This document shows positions 1 to 11,467 of a stretch of DNA of 17,609 nucleotides, piece by piece. Below the pieces are notes generated by a model. That model worked only from the letters and a program-made list of their open reading frames with translations, ran no database searches and was not told where the DNA came from. The stretch is from contig MU401868.1 in the NCBI GenBank assembly GCA_022579005.1, forward strand, positions 2,927 through 20,535, in the 5' to 3' direction. Positions within the stretch are counted from its first letter, which is position 1, and each line of letters begins with the position of its first letter. The stretch is from Poronia punctata (taxonomy: Eukaryota > Ascomycota > Sordariomycetes > Xylariales > Xylariaceae). The position numbers were made by a program, and so were the translations under genes.

Positions 1-111
1 TTAGTTTTATTAGTTTTATTAGTTTTATTAGTTTTATTAGTTTTATTAGTTTTATTAGTTTTATTAGTTTTATTAGTTTTATTAGTTTTATTAGTTTTAT
101 TAGTTTTATTA
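1..111. repeat. 9-bp satellite, 12 perfect copies, cut by window edge
   Basis: The unit TTAGTTTTA is repeated twelve times without a mismatch (1-108), followed by three more matching bases. The array begins at base 1, so its true length is unknown. Perfect copies in an otherwise heavily mutated region imply recent expansion by slippage or unequal exchange, after the RIP phase. It is not the TTAGGG telomere repeat: the period is 9 and the GGG is absent. Confidence 0.97.
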
Positions 112-1663
112 TAACTAAATTAACTTGCTATAAAAAGCTTAACTACTTATTATATACTAATAATGTTATAAAAGTATTTCTTATTATTAAATTTATAAGT
201 ATATAAACTATTTAAAGTATTTTTTAATTACTTTTTATTTTAATTAATAAATATATATATTAACGTGCTATAATTATATTGTTAATATAACAATATTTTT
301 ACTAACTAAATTATTTATTTATTAGTTATTATATTAAATTATAATATACTTAGTTTTTAAATTAATACTAAGCTTATAAATAAGCTAACTAATAAATATA
401 GCTTTTTTATAGCTTAAGCTAGTATAAAAAGCTTTGCTTTAATAGTAAAAATAATAATTATATTTTATTTATTAGCTATAGTAATATAAACAGTAATTAG
501 CTTAAAAAATTTATTTTATAAGCAAAGGTTATATCTTTTATTATAAATTATTATATTTTTTAACTTTATTAATAACTATATACTTTTTATAAGCTATATA
601 TATAACTTTTCTTTTAAAAGCTTATTAAAAACTAGTTAATATTATAGTTTAAGTATTATATAAGCGTATATTTACTTAAAGTAAGTTATTTTATTTATAG
701 CTAGTATAGTATTTAAAAACGCTTATAAGCAAAAAATATATTTACTACTAGCTTTAATTTCTATTATTTTATTAAAATATACTTTAACTTTAAATTCTAT
801 ACTAATTATTTGCTTATGCTTATATAATACTTATAACTATTATTAATAAAACTTTTATAATACTTTAAATTTTTATTGATATAATTATACTAAATAAAAA
901 GCTATTTATATAGCTATTAGCGTTTAATAACTTATTTAACTTTAGCTTAAGCCTTTATATATAGCTATATATAAAAGTTACTTATTTTTTAAATTATACT
1001 TATAGCTTATATTTATATTAATAGCTATAAATAAAATAACTATATTATTTACTTTAATACTTTTTAATAGTTTAACTATAGCTATTATATAATTTTTATT
1101 AAAGTACTGTTTATAATATATATAAAAACTTTTATTTAAGCGCTGTTTATACTTTTTATAAAGTATTTATAATGCTTTTTAGCCCTTACTTTTTTTATAT
1201 TAACAATACTTATTATAAGCATATTATTATTAGCGTTTATTAAAAAATTAAAAATTAAAAATTTATAGTAATACTTTATAGCTTAAAAGCTTTTTAAGCT
1301 AGCTTATAACTTTTATAATATTATTAATATATATAATATAATTATTTATTAAAGTTTAATGCTAACTAATATGCTTATAAGCTTATTATTAAATATACTT
1401 TATAAGTATTTAAGCTTTATTATATTAAGCTATTATATTTTTTTAAACTTAAAGAAAAAGTATTAAAACTTTTTTAAACTTTTTGCTTTAATATATAAAA
1501 CTTTATTATTATTTATAAGTAGCGCTTAAAATTATAATAAGTTGCTATAATGTAAATAAGTTTTTTTTAATAAAGTATTTTTTTATTTTAGATTTTTATA
1601 TATATTATAGGCTAAAAGCCTAGGGTTGTTATATTAGCACGTTAGCTATTACTTTAGCTTATA
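112..1663. other. Decayed AT-rich stretch, no recognisable gene
   Basis: All frames are broken by frequent TAA/TAG. I recognised no transposon motif on either strand. Most remaining C and G bases lie in GCTT, AGCT or GCTA contexts, as expected when CpA has been removed on both strands. It may hold the 5' part of the gypsy element found downstream, since a full element would need LTR and gag sequence upstream of about 3.8 kb, but nothing I can see proves this. Confidence 0.6.
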
Positions 1664-1688
1664 AGCAATGCTTAGCAATGCTTAGCTT
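1664..1688. repeat. Short tandem decamer, 2.5 copies
   Basis: The decamer AGCAATGCTT occurs at 1664-1673 and 1674-1683, followed by a half copy (AGCTT). Each copy is itself close to a palindrome. It lies in a slightly G+C-richer patch (about 1610-1735) that also has GGCTAAAAGCC and TATATAAGCATATAAGC. Such a patch could be part of a retrotransposon LTR, but I found no second copy in the window to support that. Confidence 0.6.
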
Positions 1689-2825
1689 AAAATAAGGTAG
1701 CTAGATAGCTATATAAGCATATAAGCAGTATATATATAACTTATTATATATTTTTTTAGTTAGCTAAAAAATAAACTTTAAATAAACTATAATAATAAGT
1801 ATATTGTTGCTATTAACTTATTAGATATTTTTTAGCTTTTTAAAATGTTTACGTTATTATATTACTTTTTTTAAATATAAAATATTTTTAAAAATATTTT
1901 AAGTAATATAGCTTAGTTTTATATAACGTATATAATTAAATTAAAAATATTTTTAGTATATAATTTAATTAAGTTAACAAAAGTATAGCTATGCTAAATT
2001 AAATAAGCGCTAACTTAAAATACTACTTTAATAAATTAACTTAATAAATTATAATATAACTTAAAAGCAATACTAGCGCTTTATAAGCGCTTTTTAAAAG
2101 CTAGCTAGCAGTTGCTATAAAAGCTTTTTATATATAGCTTTTATATACTTTTTTAAAAAAGCTTTTGCTTATGCTAGCTAAGTTTAATAGTAACTATAAT
2201 AAGTAAGCTTTATAAAAGTAGTTTATAAAGTTTAAAATTGCTTAAAATATTAAGTTTATTAGTAATAAGCGTATATAATAATATATAATTTATAAGCGTT
2301 TTAAGCTTTTTATATAAAAAGTATTTAATAAGTTTTATATATAAAAAGCTTAGATAAGAAAATATTTTTAACGCTTTTTTATATACTTTATTACTACTTA
2401 TTATAACTTTAAGCGCTGCTTGCAAGCTATAGCTAAATATTGCGTATTAAAGTAAAGCTTTTAAAAAAGCTTTAGCGCTTTTTTTTTTAAGTTTAAAAAT
2501 TTAATAGCTAAATTTAAAAGTATATAGTAGCTTAATACTATAAAGCTTAACTATTTATAAAGCATATTTAATAATAAGCTTTTAAGCGCTTTAGTAAGCA
2601 TTAAGCTACTATTTAATAATTATACTATATATATTAATTATATAATAAAAGTAGCTACATAGTTTAAAAAATTTTAAGTTATAAGTTATAGTTATAAAAT
2701 ATTATTATAGCTTTTTTTTTAATAAACGCTAATAATAATACTTTTATAATAAGCATTTTTTTTTTTAAAAAAGCGCATATATAAAGCTTTTATAAAAACT
2801 TAAAAATTTAATTATATAAGAAATA
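1689..2825. other. Decayed AT-rich stretch, no recognisable gene
   Basis: No family motif was found. The minus strand is stop-free at 2210-2425, but that frame has only a TTG at its start and is made almost entirely of Leu, Ile, Lys, Tyr and Asn. With stops expected at roughly one codon in ten here, a 71-codon gap is expected by chance in a window this size, so I do not call it a gene. Upstream gypsy sequence (gag) is possible but unproven. Confidence 0.5.
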
Positions 2826-3320
2826 AAAAAAGGCTATATATTTAATATAAAAAAAACTATTACTTTAGTAAAGATTATTTAAACGTTTTAAAAAAGCTGC
2901 TAAAAGGTACTAGTATAAATAATACTAGCTTTATACTAGCTACTTTTAAGCTGCTTATAAGTTAAAACTTTAAATTAAAAAAATAACTTTTATATATAGC
3001 TATATATAAAGGTTTAAGCTAAAACTAAATAAGTTATTAAATATTAAAAACTAAATAAATAATACTTTATTTATTATAACTATATTAATAAAAAATTTAA
3101 AGTTTTATAAAAATTTGTTAATAATAGTTATAAATATTATATAAAAGTAAGTAATTAACTTATATAGCGCTTAAAGCTTAAGCATATACTTATAAAATAA
3201 TAAGTATTTAAATTAGTAATAAAAGCGTTTTTTGCTTATATGCGTTTTTTAAAAAATATATTAGTAATAAATAAAACAATTTACTTATAAGTAAATATTA
3301 ATAAATATTTAAAACATATT
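2826..3320 (+). pseudogene. Weak coding-like remnant, unidentified
   Basis: On the + strand a frame is open for about 47 codons (near 2835-2975), then continues with isolated TAA codons of the type RIP makes from Gln codons. A second open stretch of about 36 codons follows (about 3208-3315). The predicted residues are mixed rather than purely Ile/Lys/Asn/Tyr. The position, several hundred bases upstream of the gypsy reverse transcriptase and on the same strand, would suit gag or protease. I saw no zinc knuckle or aspartic-protease motif, so the identity is open and chance remains possible. Confidence 0.2.
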
Positions 3321-3876
3321 TATATATATATAATATTAAAGCTTTAATATAACTAAGTACTAAGCAAGCTTTAAAATAAAAAAGAAAAGGTAGTTTATAT
3401 AGCTTATAAAAAATATGTAGTTATTAAACGCGTTAAAAGCTTAGTTATATATTAAAAAAAATATAACTTTTAGCTATAAATTGCTTTTTTTAAATTAACT
3501 ATAATTTATATTACTATATTTACATTTACTATGCTAGTAATATATTTAATATAAACTATATATAAAATTAATATAAGCACTATACTAATAAAAATGTTTA
3601 TAATATTTATAGCTAATATTAATAAAGCTTTTATATTAAAGCAAGTAAGCTTTTTTAAAAAAGCTTTTTTTAAAAAAACTTAGTAAATTTATAGCTTTTT
3701 TTAATAAGGCTTTATTATATACGTTTTTTTTACTACTTAAATATAAATTATATAATCTTTTTAGTTAAAAATAAAAATAAAAATAAAGTATAAGTTTTAT
3801 AAAGCTTTTTTTATAATATAACTAAAAAAAGCTATTAATATTATAAAAAATACTTATTAAGCTGCTAAATAAAAGC

Positions 3877-5010
3877 TTTATTTATATAAGTAGCTTACTA
3901 GCTAGCGCTTTAGTGCTTTTTATATATAAACTTAAAAGCAGCTTTTGCTTTTATATTAATTACTATATATTAAATAAAATAATTTATTATAATAATTACT
4001 TTTTTTATTAATTTATAAAGTAATTAAAATGCTTTTAAAAATAAAGTAGTTTACTAAGGTTAATATATGCGCTATATTTTATAAAATATGTATAGCTTTA
4101 AGTAAAAAGTAAAAAAAAGCATTTTATACTTATTTTAAATTATCTAAGTAGCTTATAACTTTTTAGCTTAAATAGCACGCTTATACCGTTTTAATACTAT
4201 ATTAATAATGCTTTTTATAAGCTTTTAAATATTTTTTATATTACTTACTTTAATAATACTTTAATTTTTATAAACAATTTATATAAAAATTAAATAAATA
4301 AAGTTAAGCTAGTATTAAGCTACTTATAACATAAAAGCTTAAACTTAAATATTAATAAAAGCAAGTTTGCTATTAAAAAAACTAAATATTTTAGCTATAT
4401 TATTAAAGTTAATATTAAAGTTAATATAAACTTTAAAAAAATTGCATAATAAAAAAATAAAAGCTTTTTACTACGCTTAAAAGTATTTAAAAGTTTTTTA
4501 AATTTTAAACTTTTATAAAGATTTTATTAAAAACTATTTACTTTTTATTATATTTTTAACTTTTTTTATATAAAAAAACACTTTATATATTTAAAAACTA
4601 AAGCAAAATAATATATTTAAAATATTTAAATATTGCTTTTTAGCTAAGCTATAGTTAGCCTATTAAAACGTTAATAAACTAATATATATTAAAATAAACT
4701 GCTTAAAGCAAGCGCTTAAAAGGTGCTTAAACTAATTAAATAATAATAATTATTAGTAATTAGTAGCTTATTACTTTAAATAGCTTATGCTAGCTAAAAT
4801 AAATTATATAATTTATAATAAAAAGCTTTTTATAATTATAAGCTACTTATATAAATAGCAAGTAAAGCTTTTATAATATTATAAAAACGTTTAAAGTAAT
4901 TATAAACTATAAAAACCTTATATATTTTATAATAGCTTAAAAGCTAAAAAAATGCTAAGTAAAATAAGTAATAAAACTAATAAAATTTCATTTTGTTTTA
5001 AAATTTTATA
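3877..5010 (+). pseudogene. RIP-inactivated Ty3/gypsy reverse transcriptase-RNase H
   Basis: This is a relic of the pol gene of a Ty3/gypsy LTR retrotransposon, whose enzyme copies element RNA into DNA. Allowing for C-to-T and G-to-A changes, the conserved order can be read. The N-terminal palm (3877-4000) keeps the frame behind the SSPAxAPVLFV and FCVDYRxLN motifs. FTKVNI (4050-4067) stands for FTKVDI, the first catalytic Asp now Asn (4062-4064). The ITYFNN stretch to 4257 stands for the YLDD box, both Asp now Asn (4252-4257). A thumb region follows at 4342-4410 (KSKFAIKKTKYFSYII), then FYKDFIKNY (4511-4537) for FYRDFI.DY. The RNase H box IYNKKLFII (from 4811) stands for IYDKELLAI. Internal stops are TAA/TAG. 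At least two frameshifts are present: one in the T run near 4000-4007 (seven T where eight would keep frame) and another between 4080 and 4200. Integrase should follow but was not recognised. The family call is firm; the exact ends are not. Confidence 0.85.
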
Positions 5011-6057
5011 TAAAGCGCTTAAATAATAAACTTAATATACTTTTATATTAAAAATAAAACTTTTTTAAAAAACTAAGCAATAAAAAGCTTATAAAGCAAG
5101 TTTAAAAGCTGCTTTTTAATAAGTAGCTTTTTTATAAATAAGCAAAAAAGCTTTTAATATAATAAAAATATGCTAGCTTATAATAAAAAGTAAAAAGGTT
5201 TTTAACTATAAAAACTTTATAAAATTTTAAAGCATAGCGATTAAAAAAACGCAGCTTATATAAAAATAATTATATTAATATAAAATAAGCTAGCAGCCTT
5301 TTTTTTTACTTAAGCTTAAAGGTTTTTATTAATAGGTATAAGCTTAATATATAAAGCGCGCTTATATTTTATAATTAGTTATAAGTGCTTAACTAAAAAC
5401 TTTTATATATAATATTAATTTAAAATTTTAATAACTTTTATATTATAAGCTATTTAAGCTATAAACTAATAATTATAATTAAATTAAGTTAAGCAATTTT
5501 AAACTTAACTTTATATGTTAATAAGTATTAAGCAATGCTTTTTTATTATATATTATTTAAAAATAAATAAAGCTACTAAAAAAGCAAACTAAAAAGTATT
5601 AGTATATTTATAAGCTTTTATTATATATACGTAGTTTAATTAAGTAGTATTGCTTTTAAGCATAATATTTATAATTAATAATTATAATACTTTAATAATA
5701 AAGCTAAGCTTTTTTTTATAATATATAGCTATTATATTAATACTATTTTTTTAGTTTATTTTAACGCATTACTTATAAATAATTTATAAATAAAAGTTAA
5801 GCGCTTTATATAACGCTTAAAAAAAGTATTAAGTTTATTTAGTTTATAATAATAGCAGCTTAGTAATATATAAAAAATTTAACTAATTAATATTATAAGC
5901 TAGTAAAAAAGTGTTAAATAAAGGAATTAGTTTAGCTTTTATTAAAATATATTACTACTTTATAACTTTTATAAAAGCTAGCTTAAATATATATAAAATA
6001 TAAGATTATATATATAATTAGCTTATAAGTAGTAAAGTTAAACACTTTATATAATAT
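5011..6057 (+). other. Decayed tail of the gypsy element, integrase not recognised
   Basis: A gypsy integrase normally follows RNase H directly and needs about 1.2-1.4 kb, so this stretch is where it is expected. I looked for the HHCC zinc finger, the D,D35E core and the linker before them and could not read any with confidence in the three + frames I sampled. The stretch ends where the left copia LTR begins, so the gypsy element may have been interrupted there. Assignment rests on position only. Confidence 0.3.
6053..6057. repeat. Candidate target-site duplication, left copy (AATAT)
   Basis: AATAT lies directly outside the left LTR-like repeat, and the same five bases lie directly outside the right one (16185-16189). 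Five base pairs is the usual duplication for copia integrases. In such AT-rich DNA a chance match at a fixed position is roughly 1%, so this supports but does not prove a single insertion. Confidence 0.45.
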
Positions 6058-6715
6058 ATTTTAATAGATTATGTTAATTATATTTAGCAAAGTAAAAGAT
6101 AGGAAATAGTGCTAAGATTAGCATAGCTAGTATATATATTAAACATATAAAATTAATTAATATATATATGCAACTAGTTTATAAGTATGCGTTTTTTAAC
6201 TTTTATAGTTAATTAATACTTATATTTATTTTAGTTATATATTAGTTAAATAGTTTAACTTGCGCTTTAATTATAAAAGCTATAAAATAAATTATGCTTA
6301 CTGCTTAATTAAGTAGTAAGTAAAATGTGCTTTGCGCTTTTTACTTTTTTAATATTATATACTTTTTATTTTAGCTTTATTTTTAATATTATAATTATTA
6401 AATAACTTAAAAGTATTTTTACTTAGTACTATATAGTACATATGCTTTATACTAAGTATATAAACCTTTTTTTTTATTAGTTATTATATATAACCTTATT
6501 ATTAATAAACTTAAAATAATTATAGCGTAATTTATAAAGTACGTAGTTAATTTTTTAATTAATGCGCTATATATATTATATTTTTTAAAATAAGCTTTGC
6601 TTATTTTTTTAATATTAAACTAATTATTGCTTAATTTGCTAATATATGCTAAACGCTTTTTTACTTTAATAGTAACTACTTAGTTATTTTTAAAGTAAAC
6701 CTATTATTTATTATA
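6058..6715 (-). repeat. Left copy of 658-bp direct repeat (copia 3' LTR)
   Basis: This aligns with 15527-16184 without gaps (constant offset 9469). By hand I count about 48 transitions and 7 transversions, so about 92% identity with nearly 90% of changes being C/T or G/A, as RIP produces. The match stops abruptly at both ends. Inside are a near-perfect 24-bp palindrome and an inverted pair around AACTTTTATAGTTAA and its complement. Just inside the element (6716 onward, - strand) the sequence AAATAAAAAG is a possible but weak polypurine tract. Confidence 0.85.
6297..6320. repeat. 24-bp palindrome in the left LTR, one mismatched pair
   Basis: Begins CTTACTGCTT and ends AAGTAGTAAG around a central TTAATTAA-type core. 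Only the G at 6303 breaks symmetry. The right LTR has A at the matching place and is perfectly symmetrical. The change is a transition, so either state could be the ancestral one. Confidence 0.85.
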
Positions 6716-9350
6716 TACTTTTTATTTAAATTAAATAGTTTAAATATTATAATAAAGCTTTTTTAACTTTTATAGTATAAAAAAAACATATAAAAATAAA
6801 ACTTAATTTTAAAATTAAATTTAAACGTAGCAAACTAAGCATAACTAATTAATTTCTTTTTACTAATATAGTAAGTAAAATATATATAAAAAAAGTAGCT
6901 TAAAGTAATTAGCACTTTTAGCTTTTATAGTTATATTTAGCTAAAAGTTTTATAAAATTTTAAAAAAACATATACTTAATACTTTATTTAATTGCTAATT
7001 ATATAATTAAACTTTATTGCTTATACTTTATACTTTATTAAGTATAAACTTTATACTTTTATTTTTAAAAAGTCTTTAAGTACTTTAAATCTTTTTGCTT
7101 AACTATATAATGCTTATACCTTAGTTAAGTATATTTTTATAAGTATTTTTAATTAAGTTTATATATGCTTAGCGCTTAAAGTATTTTATACCTATATATT
7201 AAATTTTTTTTATATACTTATATTTTTTAATTATTAAAAGTGTTTTTACTAAGTACTAACTTTTTAATTTAAATTAGTACTTTAACTATTAATTACTATA
7301 GCTTAATTAAAAAATAGTTTATTTATTGTTTATTTATTTTTATTTATTTTTATATTAGCTATACTAGCTAATTATATGCTGCCTTTTATAAGCATAAAAA
7401 GTAAACTTTTTTTTACTTATATTATAAGCTTTTTTTAACTTTTTATTTTTTAAGTAACTTATATATATAACTACTTACTTTTTAATGCTTTTATTATATA
7501 TATCTTACTAACTTTAAGCCTTTTTTGCTTAAAGCTTTTATTTTTTTATATTTTTATAACTTTAATAAATATATATAATAATGTTAAGTAATAGCGTTTC
7601 TATTTTTTTTATTTTTTTTTTTATTTAGCTTGCGCTATATTTTTTTTATATTAACTTATTTTTTTTAATATATTAATTTAAAATAGTTTTAGCTTACCTT
7701 TGCTTTTGCGCTTTATACTTTTTTTATTTTTATATATTTTGCTTTAATTTTAATTTTGCTTATTATATTGCTTATTGCTGCTGTTTTGTTAGCGTTTATA
7801 TATATACTACTGCTACTTTAGCTTATTAAGTAGCTTACTAAGTAAACGTTATTTATTGCTTTTAAAAAAAAATTGCTTTTTAGTTTTAGTTTTATAAAGC
7901 TTTTAAATTTAAGTAAATTATTTATATATATTTTTTATTATATAATAATATTTACGCTTTTTTAACTTTTATATATTATAAATATAATTTTAATAAGTTT
8001 TTTATATAAAAAAAAGCTATTATTACTTTTTTTTTTATATTAATTACTTTATTGCTTTTTTAGTTACTACTTTTACTTTTTTTATTAGTTTTTATATTGC
8101 TTTTTTAGTTATATTTATAAGCTTTAATAAATTAAACTTTATTTTTAATAAAAATATTATATAAGCTTTTGTTTTTTTTTATTTTTTAAAAAAATTTAAA
8201 ACAACTTTTACTTTTTATGCTTTGCTTTATTTTTTACTTTTTAAGTTTTAATATTGCTTTTAGTTCTTGCTTTTTAGTGTTTTTTACGCTTTTGCTTTTA
8301 GCTTATTACTAAATACTTATTTTTAAGTTTTTACTTAGTAACTTTAACTTTGCTTTTATTTTAGTTACTACTACTTTTTTTTTTAAGTTTTTATATTTAA
8401 AGTAGTTAATTTTTTAGTTAAAGTTATTAAGCTACTTATTATAATACTAAAAAACATTTATGCCTACCTTTTTAATATAAACTTTTTTTTTTTTTAAGTT
8501 TTTAGCTTAATACTTTTATGTTTTTTAGCTTTAAAGCCTACTTTAAGTGCTAATAACGCTTTTTTTTTATTGCTTATTTTATTATTATTTTATAAATTGC
8601 GTTACTAGTACTAAGCGCTTTTTTAGTTACATTTGCTATTTTTTTGCTATTTTTAATAATTGCTATAAAGTTAATATTAGCTATTTTAAAGTTGCTAAAG
8701 CTAGTTTTTAAACTTATTACTTTTGCTATTAAAGTTACTATAGTTATAAACTAATATAAATATTTTTTATATATACTTTATTATTTTATATTAACTTAAA
8801 TTATATAGTAAACTTAAGTTATATAACCTTGCTTGCTGCTTTTATAAAGCTTTATATTTTAAATAAATTAAAAAACTTTAAAACAACACTATAAGTATTT
8901 TTTTTTATTATATATTTATTATGCTTACTAACTTTATATTAGCATATTAGTAAGCTTTGCGCTACTATTTGCTTTATTTAATATTTATTAAATTAAATTT
9001 TTAATAAAAATAATAATATATTTAAAGATTTTTTAAAGTAAGTAGTTAGCTTAAAAATTATTAGTTTAAAGTGTTAATAGCTAGTTTTAGCTTTAAAAGT
9101 TATTTAAAATTAAGTAGTATTAGTATAACTTTTTTTATTACGTTTTGTTTATATTTTATAATATACTTACTATTTAGTTTATATATACTTACTAACTTGT
9201 TTTGCTTTATATTTTATATTATATACTTTTTATATATATTATATATATTTTAACTAAGCACTTTAATATATTATAAATTAAATATTATATAAAAGTATTT
9301 AAATGTAGTATAAAAAAGCTTTTTAGTTAAACTATTTACTAGTATATTTT
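6716..9350 (-). pseudogene. Extra region between pol and 3' LTR with Lys-rich coding-like remnant
   Basis: A normal copia element has almost nothing between RNase H and the 3' LTR; here there are about 2.6 kb. The + strand is strongly T-rich from about 7300 to 8760, so the - strand is A-rich like the pol coding strand. On the - strand a frame is open for about 63 codons from 8750 to about 8560, and downstream stops are mostly RIP-type TAA/TAG. Near 8350-8180 a - strand frame is dominated by Lys, Ser, Gln and Arg. Another stretch, about 9220-9090, also reads with few stops. Together they could be one decayed ORF of roughly 1.9 kb. I do not recognise the family: no reverse transcriptase, DDE or zinc-knuckle motif was seen. 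It may be an extra ORF of the element, a captured gene or a nested insertion. Bases 6716-7300 show nothing recognisable. Confidence 0.35.
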
Positions 9351-9359
9351 TAATTAAAA

Positions 9360-10656
9360 TATATTTAACTTTAAAAGTTCTTTAAAAATATTTATATTAA
9401 ACCTATATATTTTATATATTTATATACTATAATTAAGTACTAATTTTTTTTAATTGCTTATTATAAGCTTAATAGCTTAAGTGTTATTATAATAAATTGT
9501 TTAATTTTATTTAAAGTTTAAGCGTAGCTTTTTTAATAAGCGTTTAATTATTATAAGCTTTTATGCTATAGCTTTTAAAACAATTAGTTTTGCTTTAATT
9601 ATTAATATAAACATAGTAAATTATTAATATGCTTTTTATATAATAAAGCTACTTTAAAGGTTTATTAAGTATTTATAAGTTAAGCGTTGCGTTTTATTAT
9701 TATTTATAAATAATATATTACTTATAATAACTAAAGCTTATATTGCATTTAGTACATTATTTATTATTATTTTTAAAGTATATGTTATAAATAAATATTA
9801 AATTATTTAGTTTATAGCTTTATAATAATTTAATTTAAAATTTATAAAAAAGCATAATAGTAATAAAGCTATATATGCTATATTTAGCTTAGTTATAATT
9901 GCTATATAAATAATTAATTTAACTTTTTTTAATATATTTTAGTTTTTTTTATAGTTATAGTGCTTTTAAATTTTATAAGTTTTTTATATAATAAAAAAGT
10001 AACTAATATTTAGCTTAAATTAGCTTAGTAAAAACGCTTAGCTACTTTTTTAATATATTAATTATAAAGCAAAGAATGTTTTTTTTTCTTTTAAATAATA
10101 TATATTTAAAAAACTATATAATATCTTTTTAGTTTTTAATCTTCTAGCGTCCTTTAATTTTTTAAATAATTAAAGCTACTTTATATTTATTTAATTTATT
10201 ATAAATAACTAAAAAGTTATTAATATAAAACATAATAAAAACTAATTAATTTTTAATATATTATAAATATAGTTTTTAAGTAATAATTTAAGCTTAAAGA
10301 TTTTAAGTATTAATATAAACTTTTTATATTAAAAAAAAGCAAGTTTTTTAATTTATAAAGCGTTTTAAATAATAATATTACTTTATTTTTTTTATAATTA
10401 ATTTGTTTAATACTTTATATACTATAAGTTTTAATTTTTTATATATTATATTAAAAAATGCACTTTTAATATTAAATTGCTTAACTTTATAATTTTTTTT
10501 AGCTATAATTACTATTATAATTTTAAAAGTTATTGCTACTAAAATAGCTATATAAGTTAACTATAAAGTTTTTATTTGCTATTAATTACTTTATATTATA
10601 AGTTATATTTTATATTTTATAAAAAAGCTTTTTTTATTAAACTTATATATAAATAT
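9360..10656 (-). pseudogene. RIP-inactivated Ty1/copia reverse transcriptase-RNase H
   Basis: Read on the - strand with RIP allowed for, this matches the fungal copia reverse transcriptase and RNase H. IFIYKFNKK.FFIKYK (from 10656) stands for VFTYKFDEKGFLxRYKAR, and the next codons fit the LVVRGDQ segment with Arg and Gln now TAA. A stretch from 10557, TYIAILVAITFK, corresponds to TRAATLAARTFR, and KQFNIKSAFFN (to about 10450) to KQFDVxSAFLN, with the catalytic Asp now Asn. A segment around 10350 fits the ALYGLKxSPLLWY region. FYINN (10229-10215) is the FYVDD catalytic box, both Asp now Asn. For RNase H, ITKLNIAYIA (about 9899-9864) stands for ITRPDIAxAA, and SNILFINNN (from 9723) for SDASFADD. 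The C-terminal helix region ends near 9360. Frame changes between 10450 and 10229 show small indels. Family identity is firm; exact ends are approximate. Confidence 0.88.
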
Positions 10657-11467
10657 TTATTTAAATAATAATAGCTTACTTTTTATTTTGCTTTTAAAGA
10701 TTTTTTTTATTATATTAAATAAAAGCATTTAAGTTAGCTTATACTTTATGCTTTTTTAAAATTAGTTTTTAAAAAGTATATAGCTAAGTCTTTTTACTTT
10801 AAAAGTAGTAGCTTTATAAAATTATTATAATATATATGCTTTAATAGCGCTATACTAATTTTTTTTACTACTTTTTATTATATTGCTATTATAAATATTA
10901 CGTATAACGTTTTATGCTTATAATTACTTATATATATAGCTTTTAAGTATTTTAAAAAAAGATTTATAAAAATTTTATAAAGCAATTGTTTTTAAAAATA
11001 AAAATATTTTTTATACTATATAGTAGCGTATATTATATAGCCTAACTTATTAAAGTTATTTAAGTTATTTAGCTTACCTTTTTTAAGTTTTTAGCTTATA
11101 TATAAAGCTAGCAAGTAAATTCTTTTTATATATTTACATTTTACTTTAAGCAGCGCTTTTTTTTGTTTTTTTTAACTTAAAGCTTTATAAATTGCTTTGC
11201 TTTACTTTTTTCTTTTTTATTAAAAGATTTATTATTTTTTAATAAAAGTTGCTTTAAGCTTTTTATAAAAACGTTAAAAAAATTGCTTATAGCAATTAGC
11301 CTTTTTCTTTTACTATTACTAACTTTTTTTTTTAACTTTTAATAAGCTTTTTATTAGCGTTTATAAAAGTAGTAAGTTTATTAAATTTTTTTTAAATTAT
11401 ATTAGCTTTAGTTTTTTTAGTTGCTATGCTTATAGTAGTAAGGCAGCTTTTTTATTAAAATATAGTT

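Noticed and set aside
1..111. Telomere repeat
   Set aside because: The unit is TTAGTTTTA with period 9. RIP of TTAGGG would give TTAAAA-type units and would not yield twelve identical 9-mers.
2210..2425. 71-codon stop-free frame on the - strand
   Set aside because: It starts at TTG, is nearly all Leu/Ile/Lys/Tyr/Asn, and a gap this long is expected by chance at this stop frequency over six frames.
3410..3470. Zinc knuckle of gypsy gag
   Set aside because: Two Tyr codons (from possible Cys) have the right first spacing, but the His and last Cys positions hold codons that RIP cannot explain.
9071..9253. 60-codon stop-free frame on the + strand
   Set aside because: It starts at GTG, runs antisense to the copia element's 3' part, and consists of Phe/Ile/Leu/Tyr typical of T-rich DNA. 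It looks like a membrane protein only because of base composition.
6716..9350. Pogo/Fot1-type DNA transposase nested in the copia element
   Set aside because: The length and Lys-rich end are suggestive, but no DDE motif, helix-turn-helix or terminal inverted repeats could be read.
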